The notes under the pieces: model-generated
What the model saw: the letters and a program-made list of their open reading frames with translations, nothing else
The model's database searches: none
What the model was told of the DNA's origin: nothing
Part shown: one piece after another, positions 25,979 to 34,571 of the stretch
How positions within the stretch are numbered: position 1 is the stretch's first letter
How the letters are laid out: each line of letters opens with the position of its first letter
Translations under genes and position numbers: made by a program
Assembly: GCF_018736085.1 (NCBI RefSeq)
Contig: NZ_CP076134.1
Span: forward strand, 4,474,501 to 4,538,500
DNA: 64,000 nucleotides
Direction of reading: 5' to 3'
Source of the DNA: Bradyrhizobium sediminis
GTDB taxonomy: Bacteria > Pseudomonadota > Alphaproteobacteria > Rhizobiales > Xanthobacteraceae

Positions 25979-27598
25979 GTGTTCAGCGTGACCACAGATC
26001 CAGCAGCATCAGTGTCTTTTCAGGCGCCGGCGCCGAGGTCCGCAAGATCGGACCAGTCGCCCGGAAACGACAGTTTCGCGGCGCTGGTCGACAGCAATGC
26101 GTCCCCGGACGTCAACAACGCGCGCGCCGATGCACAATCGGCCTCGCAACGCCGCTCCGACGATGCAGCTGCAGCGGCAGCCGATGTCAGGCGGTCGCGC
26201 GACGCCGCGGCTGCCGACCGGGCGGCCCGGAACGATGCAGACGATCGCGCCGCCAATTCCAGACAGCGCGCCCGGACCGACACCGACGTAGACGCCGACA
26301 CGGCCCCGCGCGCCAGCGCCAAGCCCGGCCCCTCGAAGGACGAGCCCGCGAGATCAGACGCAAAGCAGGCCTCCGACGAGCCTGCGGCAAACGATTCTGC
26401 GGCCGATACGGCCGCCGCGGTTGAGCAGGACGGCGCGGCCGCGACGACGCCCGACCCGGTCGCGGTGCCGATTGCTACCGCTGCGGCGGCGACGGCGGTT
26501 CCTGCTGCTTCGCCTGCGTCCGGCAATGCGACGGCGCCGCTTGCGATCGCAGCCGCCGCCCTTGCGGCGAGTGCATCGGACACCGGCGCCTCCGCGGTTG
26601 CGTCATCCGCGCAGGCCACGATCGATCCCGACGCTGGCACGTCCCATGCAGCCGCCGCGGCAAAGACCGATGCGCAGGCCGCAGCGACAGCTGCAGCCGC
26701 CGCGCAACCAGCGGCCGAGGCCGATGCAATCCCGGCGGCCGGCGTGGCATTGGCCGCGTCCATTGCCGCGCCGGTGGCGCCGAAGGTCGCTACGCCCGCC
26801 AAGGCAGCGGCGACCCAAACGCCGACTGCGGCACCCGACGGCTCCGACGCCGCGCCGGGCACGGCCGATCCCACCGCGACAGCCACATCGACCGCAACGC
26901 CGGCCAGTCATGTCGCGCAACCAGCGGCCGCCACCGGCAAGCCGAAGGCCGGACACGAGGCCATCGACGCGGCGAAAACGGACGGCTCCGCCGGCGCTGC
27001 GCCGGCATCGGCGGCCAACGGATCGGGCCCGGCGCCTTCGACCGCCCAGGCCGGACCGACGCCGCTCGATTCATCCGGCACCGGCCTGCAGGCGACCGGC
27101 GCGATCCAGCCGCAGCTTCACGCCGGCCCGGCCGCCGCCGCAGCGCCGTTGACCGTCACGGCGGCAACCAATGCGGCGGTGCCGCTCAGCGGTCTAGCGC
27201 TCGAAATTGCCGTGTCGGCGCGAAGCGGCAAGAGCCGCTTCGAAATCCGGCTCGATCCCGCCGACCTTGGCCGCATCGATGTCCGCATCGACGTCGACCG
27301 CAATGGCCTCGTGACTTCGCATCTGATGGTCGAAAAGGCGGAAACGCTGTCGATGTTGCGCCAGGACGCCCCCCAGCTGCAGCGCGCGCTCAACGACGCC
27401 GGGCTCTCGACCGGCGACGGCGGCCTGCAGTTCAGCCTGCGCGACCAGTCTTCCTCCGGCCGGAACGACGGGGACGGATCTGCTCCCAACGCACATCGCC
27501 TGATCGTGGCCGAGGAAGACAGCATTCCCGCCGTTGTCGCGGGACGAACCTATGGCCGCATGCTCGGTTCGAGCAGCGGCGTCGATATCAGGATCTGA
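25979..27598 (+). CDS. fliK: Flagellar hook-length control protein FliK
   Basis: A 539-residue protein starting at a GTG. The N-terminal about 400 residues are extremely Ala/Asp/Pro-rich and low in complexity, as expected for the molecular-ruler part. The conserved C-terminal domain spans about residues 405-490 (SRFEIRLDPADLGRIDVRID and TSHLMVEKAETLSMLRQDAP), ending in a short tail. FliK measures hook length and switches the flagellar export gate from hook to filament substrates. A sigma-54 promoter lies directly upstream, and flgD follows 10 bp downstream. The composition of the ruler makes long antisense open frames here; they are not genes. Confidence 0.88.
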   Translation: MFSVTTDPAASVSFQAPAPRSARSDQSPGNDSFAALVDSNASPDVNNARADAQSASQRRSDDAAAAAADVRRSRDAAAADRAARNDADDRAANSRQRARTDTDVDADTAPRASAKPGPSKDEPARSDAKQASDEPAANDSAADTAAAVEQDGAAATTPDPVAVPIATAAAATAVPAASPASGNATAPLAIAAAALAASASDTGASAVASSAQATIDPDAGTSHAAAAAKTDAQAAATAAAAAQPAAEADAIPAAGVALAASIAAPVAPKVATPAKAAATQTPTAAPDGSDAAPGTADPTATATSTATPASHVAQPAAATGKPKAGHEAIDAAKTDGSAGAAPASAANGSGPAPSTAQAGPTPLDSSGTGLQATGAIQPQLHAGPAAAAAPLTVTAATNAAVPLSGLALEIAVSARSGKSRFEIRLDPADLGRIDVRIDVDRNGLVTSHLMVEKAETLSMLRQDAPQLQRALNDAGLSTGDGGLQFSLRDQSSSGRNDGDGSAPNAHRLIVAEEDSIPAVVAGRTYGRMLGSSSGVDIRI

Positions 27599-27608
27599 GG
27601 AGATCACC

Positions 27609-28304
27609 ATGGCAGTCGACGTATCCATGCCAACGCCGGTCGTATCGGGAAAGACGACGCCGAGCACCGACAAGACCACCACCGCCTCGACGGCGACGAC
27701 CGGAATTGCGGATAATTTCCAGACTTTCCTGACGCTGCTGACGACGCAGCTGCAGAACCAGAATCCGCTCGATCCGCTCGATACCAACCAGTTCACCCAG
27801 CAACTGGTGCAGTTCGCGGGCGTCGAGCAGCAGCTCAAATCGAACGAACAGTTGAAGTCGCTGATCGCGCTCGAGAAGAGCGCGCAGGCGACGCAAGCCC
27901 TGATCTATGTCGGCAACACCGTCGCCGTCGACGGCAGCACCCAGCAGTTCAACGATTCGGCGACCTGGAATTTGAAGGCTGCCAAGGCCGCGACCGCCGA
28001 GGTCACCATCACCAACTCGACTGGACAGACGGTCTATACCGGCAACTATGCGCTGAACCAGGGCAATGCCAGTTTCGTCTGGGACGGCAAGGGCAATGAC
28101 GGCGCGCAATGGCCGGCGGGCACCTACAAGCTGACCGCGACGGGCAAGGACAGCTCGGGCAAGGACGTGGCTATCGCCACGGAAATCCAGGGCGTCGTCG
28201 ACTCCGTCGATCTCACCGCGAGCCCGGCGCTGCTCTCGATCGGGGGGCAGAACTACACCACCGACCAGATCCGGCGCGTGATCCGCCCCACCACCACCAG
28301 CTAG
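27609..28304 (+). CDS. flgD: Flagellar hook cap protein FlgD
   Basis: A 231-residue protein; the ATG at 27609 follows GAGGAGA and is preferred over an in-frame start inside fliK. The N-terminal export region contains FQTFLTLLTTQLQNQNPLDP followed by FTQQLVQFAGVEQQLKSNEQ, the signature of FlgD. The C-terminal part holds the FlgD Ig-like domain (SFVWDGKGNDGAQWPAGTYK). FlgD caps the growing hook so that hook subunits assemble under it. It is co-transcribed with fliK, and a strong GC-rich hairpin follows it. Confidence 0.95.
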   Translation: MAVDVSMPTPVVSGKTTPSTDKTTTASTATTGIADNFQTFLTLLTTQLQNQNPLDPLDTNQFTQQLVQFAGVEQQLKSNEQLKSLIALEKSAQATQALIYVGNTVAVDGSTQQFNDSATWNLKAAKAATAEVTITNSTGQTVYTGNYALNQGNASFVWDGKGNDGAQWPAGTYKLTATGKDSSGKDVAIATEIQGVVDSVDLTASPALLSIGGQNYTTDQIRRVIRPTTTS

Positions 28305-28351
28305 GCGCCATTCGGGGCGCCGCCGTTCCCGCCAGATCCACCAGCCTGTTC

Positions 28352-28380
28352 CGGCCCGGCGTCCCCCAGACGCCGGGCCG
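28352..28380 (+). terminator. GC-rich hairpin after flgD
   Basis: A perfect 12-bp stem, CGGCCCGGCGTC paired with GACGCCGGGCCG, encloses a 5-nt loop, 47 bp after the flgD stop. There is no long T tract, so it could be a Rho-independent terminator of weaker type or an mRNA-stabilising end. Confidence 0.6.
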
Positions 28381-28427
28381 AGCGCTTTGGCGTCATTTTC
28401 AAGGAGATTCGTATTGAAGCCTTGAGC

Positions 28428-28442
28428 TTAGGCAAATTTTAA
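28428..28442 (+). promoter_or_regulatory. CtrA-like box upstream of sciP
   Basis: TTAG-N7-TTAA differs from the CtrA consensus TTAA-N7-TTAA at one position. It lies 57 bp before the sciP start. Since SciP is an antagonist of CtrA-driven transcription, a CtrA site here would close a feedback loop. Confidence 0.45.
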
Positions 28443-28498
28443 GCCGGGGGGCGTAGGTTGTCATGGTGAGTTAGTGGTTGAGAGTTTGTGAGTACGCC

Positions 28499-28774
28499 AT
28501 GACAGAACCCCATCGCCCGAGGGTAAAATACGTCATCGGGCCTGACGGCAGTCCGTTAACAATTGCGGATTTGCCCGCGCCCGGTACCAAACGGTGGGTA
28601 ATTCGCCGTAAAGCCGAAGTCGTTGCCGCAGTCCGCGGCGGCCTGCTCTCCCTCGAGGAGGCCTGCAGCCGCTACACGCTGACGGTCGACGAATTCCTTT
28701 CCTGGCAGTTTTCCATCGATCAACATGGCCTTGCCGGACTGCGCACCACCCGCATCCAGCAATATCGCCAGTAA
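28499..28774 (+). CDS. sciP: SciP, CtrA inhibitor (DUF1153)
   Basis: A 91-residue protein with the strongly conserved SciP sequence: RVKYVIGPDGSPLTIADLPA, KRWVIRRKAEVVAAVRGGLL, LEEACSRYTLTVDEFLSWQF and GLRTTRIQQYRQ. The central part is a helix-turn-helix (residues about 40-75). In Caulobacter, SciP binds CtrA and blocks its activation of target promoters, limiting flagellar and cell-cycle genes to the right time. The start at 28499 gives the family-typical MTEPHRPRVKYV. It stands alone between two terminator-like hairpins, with its own CtrA-like box, in the middle of the flagellar cluster. Confidence 0.93.
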   Translation: MTEPHRPRVKYVIGPDGSPLTIADLPAPGTKRWVIRRKAEVVAAVRGGLLSLEEACSRYTLTVDEFLSWQFSIDQHGLAGLRTTRIQQYRQ

Positions 28775-28802
28775 GCCCTCTGCAAACCCATCTTATTTGA
28801 TG

Positions 28803-28836
28803 AAAATCGGCTTCGTCCTGCGAAGCCGATTTTTTT
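28803..28836 (+). terminator. Intrinsic terminator after sciP
   Basis: A 13-bp stem, AAAATCGGCTTCG paired with CGAAGCCGATTTT, around TCCTG is followed by a run of T. It lies 29 bp after the sciP stop and is a textbook Rho-independent terminator. Confidence 0.93.
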
Positions 28837-28860
28837 GATGTTCAACTTTCGCCACGGCCC

Positions 28861-28878
28861 TTAACGGTCGTTAACCAT
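28861..28878 (+). promoter_or_regulatory. CtrA-like element upstream of fliF
   Basis: TTAA-N6-TTAACCAT contains two CtrA half-sites, one base closer than the classic N7 spacing; TTAACCAT itself is a known half-site form in alphaproteobacteria. It is the only strong motif between the sciP terminator and fliF. Confidence 0.4.
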
Positions 28879-28945
28879 ATCGAAACCATCCCATAGGCAA
28901 TAATTGCCCAGTCGGCTCCTGGGGGCCGAATCTCAGGGGCGGTTG

Positions 28946-30574
28946 GTGCAGGGTCTGGTAGCTTTCCTAAGAGGTCTCGGTGCCTCCCGCCTGATGGCGA
29001 TGATCGCGGTGACAACCGCGCTGATCGCCTTTTTCGGCTTTGTCATCATGCGCGTCACCACGCCGCAGATGACCACCCTGTTCACCGACCTCAGCGCCGA
29101 GGACTCCTCGGGGATCATCAAGGACCTGGAACGCCAGGCCATTCCCTTCGAGATCCGCAACGAGGGCGCCGTGATCATGGTGCCGAAGGACAAGGTCACC
29201 CGGCTGCGGATGAAGCTCGCCGAAGGCGGCCTGCCCAAGGGCGGCGGCATCGGTTACGAGATTTTCGACAAATCCGACGCGCTCGGCACCACCAGCTTCG
29301 TCCAGAACATCAATCATCTGCGTGCGCTCGAGGGCGAACTGGCCCGCACCATCCGCGCCATCGACCGCATCCAGGCGGCCCGCGTGCACCTGGTGCTACC
29401 CGAGCGGCCGCTGTTTTCGCGCGAAACGCCGGAACCGTCGGCCTCGATCGTGGTGCGCGTGCGCGGCTCGCTGGAGCCGCAGCAGATCAGGGCCGTCCGC
29501 CACGTCGTCGCTTCCGCCGTCAACGGATTGAAGCCGCAGCGGGTATCGATCGTCGACGAGGCCGGCCGTTTGCTCGCCGACGGCGCCACCAACGACGCCG
29601 ACAACGCCATCGGCGATGAGCGCCGGGCCGGCTTCGAGAAGCGGATGCGCAACGAGATCGAGGCGATCGTGTCCTCGGTGGTCGGCGCCGGCCGCGCCCG
29701 GGTCCAGCTCTCGGCCGACTTCGACTACAACAAGATCACCCAGACCTCGGACAAGTTCGATCCCGAGGGCCGGGTGCTGCGCTCGAGCCAGACCCGGGAA
29801 GAGTCCTCCGCCAGCGCCGGCGACAACGGCCAGGTCACCGTCAACAACGAGCTGCCGGGCAACCAGAACAAGGACAATGCGGCGGTCGCGCGCGACCAGA
29901 GCAAGAAGAGCGAGGAAACCAACAATTACGAGATTTCCCGCACCACCAAGACCGAAGTGACCGAGGTCGGACGGGTCAATCGCATTTCGGTCGCCGTGCT
30001 GGTCGACGGCGCCTACGTCAAGAACGAAAAAGGCGAAATGGTCTACCAGGACCGCAGCAAGGAGCAGCTCGACCGCATCGCAGCACTGGTCCGTTCGGCG
30101 ATCGGCTTCGACCAGAAGCGCGGCGACCAGGTCGAGGTGGTGAACCTCAAATTCGCCGAACCGCCCGTCGTCCCGCCCGTCGTCGAGCCGACCGGACTGC
30201 TCGGCATGCTGCAGTTCACCAAGGACGACGTGATGTACGTCATCGAGCTCGGCGTCATGATGCTGCTCGGCCTGGTGGTGCTGTTCATGGTGATCCGGCC
30301 GCTGGTCAAGCGCATCCTGGCTTCCGAAGTGGTCCCCGGCCTGACCGGCGACGGTTCGGTGCCGGCGCTGACCGACGGCAGCGCGCCGGCCGAAGGCGCG
30401 CCCGGCCAGAGCCTCGTTCCCAGCCCCAACGCCACCGCGACGCTGATCGACGTCGCCCAGGTCCAGGGCCAGGTCCACGCCCAATCGGTGCACCGGGTCG
30501 GCGAACTGGCCGAACGCAACCCCAACGAAACCGCCACCATCGTCCGCCAATGGCTTACGGAGCCCGCGACCTGA
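28946..30574 (+). CDS. fliF: Flagellar MS-ring protein FliF
   Basis: A 542-residue inner-membrane protein. The GTG at 28946, preceded by AGGGG, starts the protein as [23 protein letters not shown] codons at 28943 and 28904 are alternatives. A first membrane segment (residues about 16-37) is followed by the ring-building domain with [20 protein letters not shown] and [21 protein letters not shown] second membrane segment lies near residue 430 ([20 protein letters not shown]). The C-terminal tail, which binds FliG, ends [16 protein letters not shown]. It forms the MS ring, the base on which the flagellum is built. It is the first gene of fliFGHN-flbD. Confidence 0.95.
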   Translation: MQGLVAFLRGLGASRLMAMIAVTTALIAFFGFVIMRVTTPQMTTLFTDLSAEDSSGIIKDLERQAIPFEIRNEGAVIMVPKDKVTRLRMKLAEGGLPKGGGIGYEIFDKSDALGTTSFVQNINHLRALEGELARTIRAIDRIQAARVHLVLPERPLFSRETPEPSASIVVRVRGSLEPQQIRAVRHVVASAVNGLKPQRVSIVDEAGRLLADGATNDADNAIGDERRAGFEKRMRNEIEAIVSSVVGAGRARVQLSADFDYNKITQTSDKFDPEGRVLRSSQTREESSASAGDNGQVTVNNELPGNQNKDNAAVARDQSKKSEETNNYEISRTTKTEVTEVGRVNRISVAVLVDGAYVKNEKGEMVYQDRSKEQLDRIAALVRSAIGFDQKRGDQVEVVNLKFAEPPVVPPVVEPTGLLGMLQFTKDDVMYVIELGVMMLLGLVVLFMVIRPLVKRILASEVVPGLTGDGSVPALTDGSAPAEGAPGQSLVPSPNATATLIDVAQVQGQVHAQSVHRVGELAERNPNETATIVRQWLTEPAT

Positions 30575-30575
30575 C

Positions 30576-31658
30576 ATGTCCGTACCGCAAACCACCAACG
30601 CCAACGATATCACCAGCGTCGTCGCCGCGCTGGCCAGCCGTCAGGCCAATCGCCCGAAGAGCAAGCCGCTGAGCGGGCCGAAGCGCGCCGCCATCCTGAT
30701 GCTGGCACTGGGCGAACAGTATGGCGGCAAGGTGTGGTCGCTGCTCGATGACAATGAAGTGCGCGAATTGTCGATGCACATGTCGACGCTCGGCACCGTC
30801 GAGGCCGACATCGTGGAAGATCTGCTGCTCGAATTCGTCTCGCGGATGTCGGCGTCCGGCGCGCTGATGGGAACCTTCGACGCCACCGAACGGCTGCTGC
30901 AGCAATACCTGCCCGCCGAGCGCGTCACCGGTATCATGGATGAAATCCGCGGCCCCGCCGGCCGCAACATGTGGGAGAAGCTCTCCAACGTGCAGGAAGA
31001 GGTGCTCGCCAACTATCTGAAGAACGAATATCCGCAGACCATCGCCGTGGTGCTGTCGAAGCTGAAGCCGGAACACGCTGCGCGCGTGCTCGCGATCCTG
31101 CCCGAAGACATGGCGCTCGACGTGATCGGCCGGATGCTGAAAATGGAGGCGGTGCAGAAGGAAGTGATCGAGCGCGTCGAACAGACGCTGCGCACCGAGT
31201 TCATGTCGAACCTGTCGCAGACCAGGCGCCGCGACGCCCACGAGGTGATGGCCGAGATCTTCAACAATTTCGACCGCCAGACCGAAACCCGCTTCATCAC
31301 CTCGCTGGAGGAGGACAACCGCGAGTCGGCCGAACGCATCAAGGCGCTGATGTTCACCTTCGACGACCTGGTCAAGCTCGACTCCGCTTCCGCGCAGACC
31401 CTGATGCGCCACGTCGACAAGGACAAGCTCGGCGTCGCGCTGAAGAGCGCCAACGAGGACGTCCGCGGCTTCTTCCTCGGCAACATGTCTTCCCGCGCGG
31501 GAAAGATGCTGTTGGATGACATGACGGCGCTGGGACCGGTACGGTTGCGCGACGTCGACGAGGCGCAGGCGCTGCTCGTCAACCTGGCCAAGGACCTCGC
31601 CGCCAAGGGTGAAATCATGCTGACCAAGAACCGCGCCGACGACGAGCTGGTGTACTGA
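30576..31658 (+). CDS. fliG: Flagellar motor switch protein FliG
   Basis: A 360-residue cytoplasmic protein of the switch complex. The N-terminal domain, which binds FliF, has [20 protein letters not shown]. The middle domain has [20 protein letters not shown] and [13 protein letters not shown]. The C-terminal torque domain contains [20 protein letters not shown], with the charged helix that meets the stator, and [20 protein letters not shown]. FliG transmits torque and sets direction of rotation. It starts 1 bp after the fliF stop and overlaps fliH by 1 bp, so the genes are translated as a unit. Confidence 0.97.
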   Translation: MSVPQTTNANDITSVVAALASRQANRPKSKPLSGPKRAAILMLALGEQYGGKVWSLLDDNEVRELSMHMSTLGTVEADIVEDLLLEFVSRMSASGALMGTFDATERLLQQYLPAERVTGIMDEIRGPAGRNMWEKLSNVQEEVLANYLKNEYPQTIAVVLSKLKPEHAARVLAILPEDMALDVIGRMLKMEAVQKEVIERVEQTLRTEFMSNLSQTRRRDAHEVMAEIFNNFDRQTETRFITSLEEDNRESAERIKALMFTFDDLVKLDSASAQTLMRHVDKDKLGVALKSANEDVRGFFLGNMSSRAGKMLLDDMTALGPVRLRDVDEAQALLVNLAKDLAAKGEIMLTKNRADDELVY

Positions 31659-32305
31659 TGGCCGCGCCCGCAAAATTCCTGTTCGACATGGACTTCTCCG
31701 CGCCGGACAAGGCGCGCGAGCGGCCGGCCACGTCGGCCGAAATCGCCCAGAAGATTGCGGCCGCCGAGGCCCGCGCCTATCGCGACGGATTCGACGCGGG
31801 TCAGCGCGAGGCCAAGGCGGAAAGCGACCGCCGCACCGCGCTGGCGCTCGAGGAGATCGGCATCGGCGTTCAGGGTATCGCGACGCGCTTTTCCGGCATC
31901 GAAACCCGGATGGAAACCGAGGCCGTCGACGTCGCGGTCGCGGTGGCGCGCAAGTTGTGCACCGAGCTGATCGCCGGCGAGCCGCTCGGCGAGATCATGG
32001 GGCTGGTCAGCGACTGCTTCTCGCATCTGGTCTCGACGCCGCATCTGGTGGTCCGGATCAACGATTCGCTCTACGAGGCCGCACGCGAGCGGATCGAACG
32101 GCTGGCGAAGCAAAGCGGCTTCGAAGGCCGTCTCGTCATCCTGGCCGAGCCGGGAATTGAGACCGGCGATTGCAAGATCGAATGGGCCGACGGCGGCGTG
32201 GTGCTGGAGCGTGCGGCGATCGAAGCCAAAGTCAACGAACTTGTCGGGCGCTACATCGCGTCCCGCGACCAGGCCGGAAATCCGGCCACGAGGATTGAAC
32301 CATGA
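31658..32305 (+). CDS. fliH: Flagellar export regulator FliH
   Basis: A 215-residue protein with a short disordered start, an acidic/Ala helix (EIAQKIAAAEARAYRDGFDA) and the V-ATPase E-subunit-like C-terminal domain (EAVDVAVAVARKLCTELIAG and HLVVRINDSLYEAARERIER). FliH binds the export ATPase FliI and chaperone-substrate complexes at the base of the flagellum. The position between fliG and fliN and the length support the call; the family is divergent, so similarity is mainly in the pattern. It overlaps fliG by 1 bp and fliN by 4 bp. Confidence 0.82.
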   Translation: MAAPAKFLFDMDFSAPDKARERPATSAEIAQKIAAAEARAYRDGFDAGQREAKAESDRRTALALEEIGIGVQGIATRFSGIETRMETEAVDVAVAVARKLCTELIAGEPLGEIMGLVSDCFSHLVSTPHLVVRINDSLYEAARERIERLAKQSGFEGRLVILAEPGIETGDCKIEWADGGVVLERAAIEAKVNELVGRYIASRDQAGNPATRIEP

Positions 32306-32652
32306 GTGACACCGACGCACAGGTCCCGCTTCCCGATCTCAACGCCGCAGACGCGCCGGCGATCGGTGACATTGCCTATAGCGAGGACGAACAGGCATCC
32401 CGCATCGCCGCCGACCTGGAGGCGGTGTTCGACGTCCCGGTGCAGGTCTCGGCCGTGCTCGGCCGCTCCAAGATGGACGTCGGCGAACTCCTGAAGCTCG
32501 GGCCCGGCACCGTCCTCGAACTCGACCGCCGCGTCGGCGAAGCCATCGACATCTATGTCAACAACCGCCTGGTGGCGCGCGGCGAAGTGGTTCTGGTGGA
32601 AGACAAGCTCGGCGTGACCATGACGGAAATCATCAAGGCGGAACGCACCTGA
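32302..32652 (+). CDS. fliN: Flagellar motor switch protein FliN
   Basis: A 116-residue protein. After a variable acidic start, the SpoA/FliN domain is clear: FDVPVQVSAVLGRSKMDVGE, LLKLGPGTVLELDRRVGEAI, then DIYVNNRLVARGEVVLVEDK and LGVTMTEIIKA. It forms the C-ring with FliM and FliG and helps dock the export apparatus. FliM is not encoded in this window. The start overlaps the fliH stop by 4 bp, showing translational coupling. Confidence 0.95.
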   Translation: MSDTDAQVPLPDLNAADAPAIGDIAYSEDEQASRIAADLEAVFDVPVQVSAVLGRSKMDVGELLKLGPGTVLELDRRVGEAIDIYVNNRLVARGEVVLVEDKLGVTMTEIIKAERT

Positions 32653-32713
32653 CGGGGCGCGCTCTCAACGAGACGGCGCATAAACGGCGCGAGCAGACGA
32701 ACAGGAGAATATC

Positions 32714-34099
32714 ATGCGGCTTCTCATCGTTGGCACCTTGAAGGGCCAACTCACGACAGCCACCAAGATCGCCATGGAAAACGGGGCGTCCGTGACGCAC
32801 GCCGAGGGCAACGAACAGGCGATGGCCGTGCTGCGCGGCGGCAAGGGCGCCGACCTCCTGCTGGTCGACGTCGCCCTCGACATCCGCGATCTGGTGATGC
32901 GGCTGGAAGCCGAACACATCCACGTGCCGATCGTCGCCTGCGGCATCTCCAACGACGCCCGCGCCGCGGTGGCGGCGATCCATGCCGGCGCCAAGGAATA
33001 CATCCCGCTGCCGCCCGATCCGGAACTGATCGCCGCAGTGCTCGCCGCGGTCGCCAATGATTCACGCGACCTGGTCTATCGCGACGAGGCGATGGCCAAG
33101 GTGATCCGGCTGGCGCAGCAGATCGCGGGCTCCGACGCCTCGGTGATGATCACCGGCGAATCCGGCACCGGCAAGGAAGTGCTGGCGCGCTACGTCCACA
33201 CCCGCTCCCACCGCGCCAAGCGGCCGTTCATCTCGATCAATTGCGCGGCGATCCCCGAGCACCTGCTGGAATCCGAACTGTTCGGCCACGAGAAGGGCGC
33301 ATTCACCGGCGCCGTGGCGCGGCGGATCGGCAAGTTCGAGGAAGCCACCGGCGGCACCCTGCTGCTCGACGAAATCTCGGAAATGGACGTGCGGCTGCAA
33401 TCCAAGCTCTTGCGCGCCATCCAGGAGCGCGTGATCGATCGCGTCGGCGGCACCAAGCCGGTGCCGGTCGATATCCGCATCATCGCGACCTCGAACCGCA
33501 ACCTGGCCGACGCCGTGCGCGAAGGCTCCTTCCGCGAGGACCTGTTGTTCCGGCTCAACGTCGTCAACCTGAAGATTCCGCCGTTGCGCGAACGCCCGGC
33601 GGACATTCTCGAACTGGCGCAGCACTTCGCCAAGAAATATGCCGACGCCAACGGCGTGCCGCTGCGCCCGATTTCGGCCGAGGCGCGGCGGGTGCTGACG
33701 TCCAACCGCTGGCAGGGCAACGTCCGCGAGCTGGAAAACACCATGCATCGCTCGGTGCTGATGGCGCAGGGCGACGAGATCGGCGTCGAGGCGATCCTGA
33801 CGCCCGACGGCGACCGTCTCGATCTCGCCAGGACCCCGCCGGCGGTGGCGCACGCCACCTTCGCCGCCGAACAGGTGACGCGCGCGCTGGTCGGGCGCAC
33901 GGTCGCCGACGTCGAGCGCGATCTGATCCTGGAGACGCTGAAGCATTGCCTCGGCAACCGCACCCATGCCGCCAACATCCTCGGCATCTCGATCCGCACC
34001 CTGCGCAACAAGCTGAACGAATATGCCGACGGCGGTTTGCCGATCACGCCGGCCGGAGCCGGCGCCACCGACTATCACCGCGTCGCCGCGGGCGCGTAA
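32714..34099 (+). CDS. flbD: Sigma-54-dependent flagellar regulator FlbD
   Basis: A 461-residue enhancer-binding protein. The N-terminal receiver-like domain (residues 1-115) is degenerate: the acidic pair normally near residue 10 is absent (MRLLIVGTLKGQ), though LLVDVALD keeps the central Asp, as in FlbD of Caulobacter. The AAA+ domain has Walker A GESGTGKE near residue 148, the sigma-54-contact loop GAFTGA near 195, and the sensor/Arg-finger region SFREDLLFRLNVVNLKIPPL. A C-terminal Fis-type helix-turn-helix (THAANILGISIRTLRNKLNE) follows. FlbD activates sigma-54 flagellar promoters; the one before fliK is a likely target. It follows fliN by 61 bp. The flhA gene often found next is not here. 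Confidence 0.95.
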   Translation: MRLLIVGTLKGQLTTATKIAMENGASVTHAEGNEQAMAVLRGGKGADLLLVDVALDIRDLVMRLEAEHIHVPIVACGISNDARAAVAAIHAGAKEYIPLPPDPELIAAVLAAVANDSRDLVYRDEAMAKVIRLAQQIAGSDASVMITGESGTGKEVLARYVHTRSHRAKRPFISINCAAIPEHLLESELFGHEKGAFTGAVARRIGKFEEATGGTLLLDEISEMDVRLQSKLLRAIQERVIDRVGGTKPVPVDIRIIATSNRNLADAVREGSFREDLLFRLNVVNLKIPPLRERPADILELAQHFAKKYADANGVPLRPISAEARRVLTSNRWQGNVRELENTMHRSVLMAQGDEIGVEAILTPDGDRLDLARTPPAVAHATFAAEQVTRALVGRTVADVERDLILETLKHCLGNRTHAANILGISIRTLRNKLNEYADGGLPITPAGAGATDYHRVAAGA

Positions 34100-34176
34100 C
34101 GGGCATCATTGCGAGGAGCCGCAGGCCCGGAAGAACATCATCATGGGCCCGGCCGCCCGGCCTTTGCCTCCCGGCA

Positions 34177-34356
34177 TCAGCCGAAAGCAGCGTCCGCCGC
34201 GGCCGAATAACTCGGCGCATCCGGTCTGCGGAAGATGTGGATCGGGTCGCCCGGCTGCAGGCCGCGGCCGGTGAATGCCGCATAGGCATAGAGCGCGAGA
34301 TAGCCGATCGCCAGCGCGCCGATGCCGTAAAATACCCAGACCGCAAACCGTTTCAT
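34177..34356 (-). CDS. Small single-pass membrane protein, 59 residues
   Basis: A short open frame on the reverse strand, absent from simple size-filtered gene lists. It encodes a 59-residue protein starting MKRFAVWVFYGIGALAIG, with one membrane-spanning helix (residues about 4-27, rich in Val, Ile, Leu, Ala and Tyr) and then a polar tail (GRGLQPGDPIHIFRRPD) ending in an Ala-rich stretch. The start codon overlaps the stop of a 17-codon open frame (TGATG), which has a good Shine-Dalgarno sequence. Codon use and the regular membrane segment make it a credible gene, antisense to nothing. It lies between the convergent flbD and the divergent metY. The function is unknown. Confidence 0.6.
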   Translation of the reverse strand: MKRFAVWVFYGIGALAIGYLALYAYAAFTGRGLQPGDPIHIFRRPDAPSYSAAADAAFG

Positions 34357-34409
34357 CAGGTCAGGCGCTTTTCGCCGGGCGCAGAGACGAAGTGAAGAAG
34401 GCGTTCCAT
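34356..34409 (-). CDS. 17-residue leader open frame coupled to a membrane protein
   Basis: ATG at 34409 follows AGAGGAGA by 7 nt and encodes a 17-residue basic peptide (MERLLHFVSAPGEKRLT). Its stop TGA overlaps the ATG of the downstream 59-residue membrane protein by 1 bp. This arrangement suggests translational coupling, a leader peptide, or simply a short partner protein. No run of one amino acid or attenuator is seen, so classical attenuation is not supported. Confidence 0.4.
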   Translation of the reverse strand: MERLLHFVSAPGEKRLT

Positions 34410-34571
34410 CGCGTCATCTCCTCTCCAGTCGATCTTTAAGCCACGAATGGAGAAAAGGCGATCTCCGATAGGCGCCGCGCCAACCCCGGGGGCTAACAAT
34501 CCCTGACTTTTTGTGGCACATCCTGCTGCCGTCCGGGATAACCGGCAAACCGCACCGTTTTCGAGATCGCC

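Noticed and set aside
25759..25995. A 78-codon reverse frame between mnmA and fliK
   Set aside because: It overlaps the sigma-54 promoter and shows no family, signal peptide or good ribosome site.
26020..26886. An Ala/Val-rich 288-codon frame antisense to fliK
   Set aside because: It arises from the low-complexity Ala/Asp-rich ruler of FliK and has no independent support.
34044..34346. A 100-codon Arg/Ser-rich reverse frame
   Set aside because: It overlaps, in another phase, the better-supported 59-residue membrane protein and has an unnatural composition.
34410..34571. A SAM riboswitch upstream of metY
   Set aside because: I looked for SAM-II-type conserved blocks and found none.
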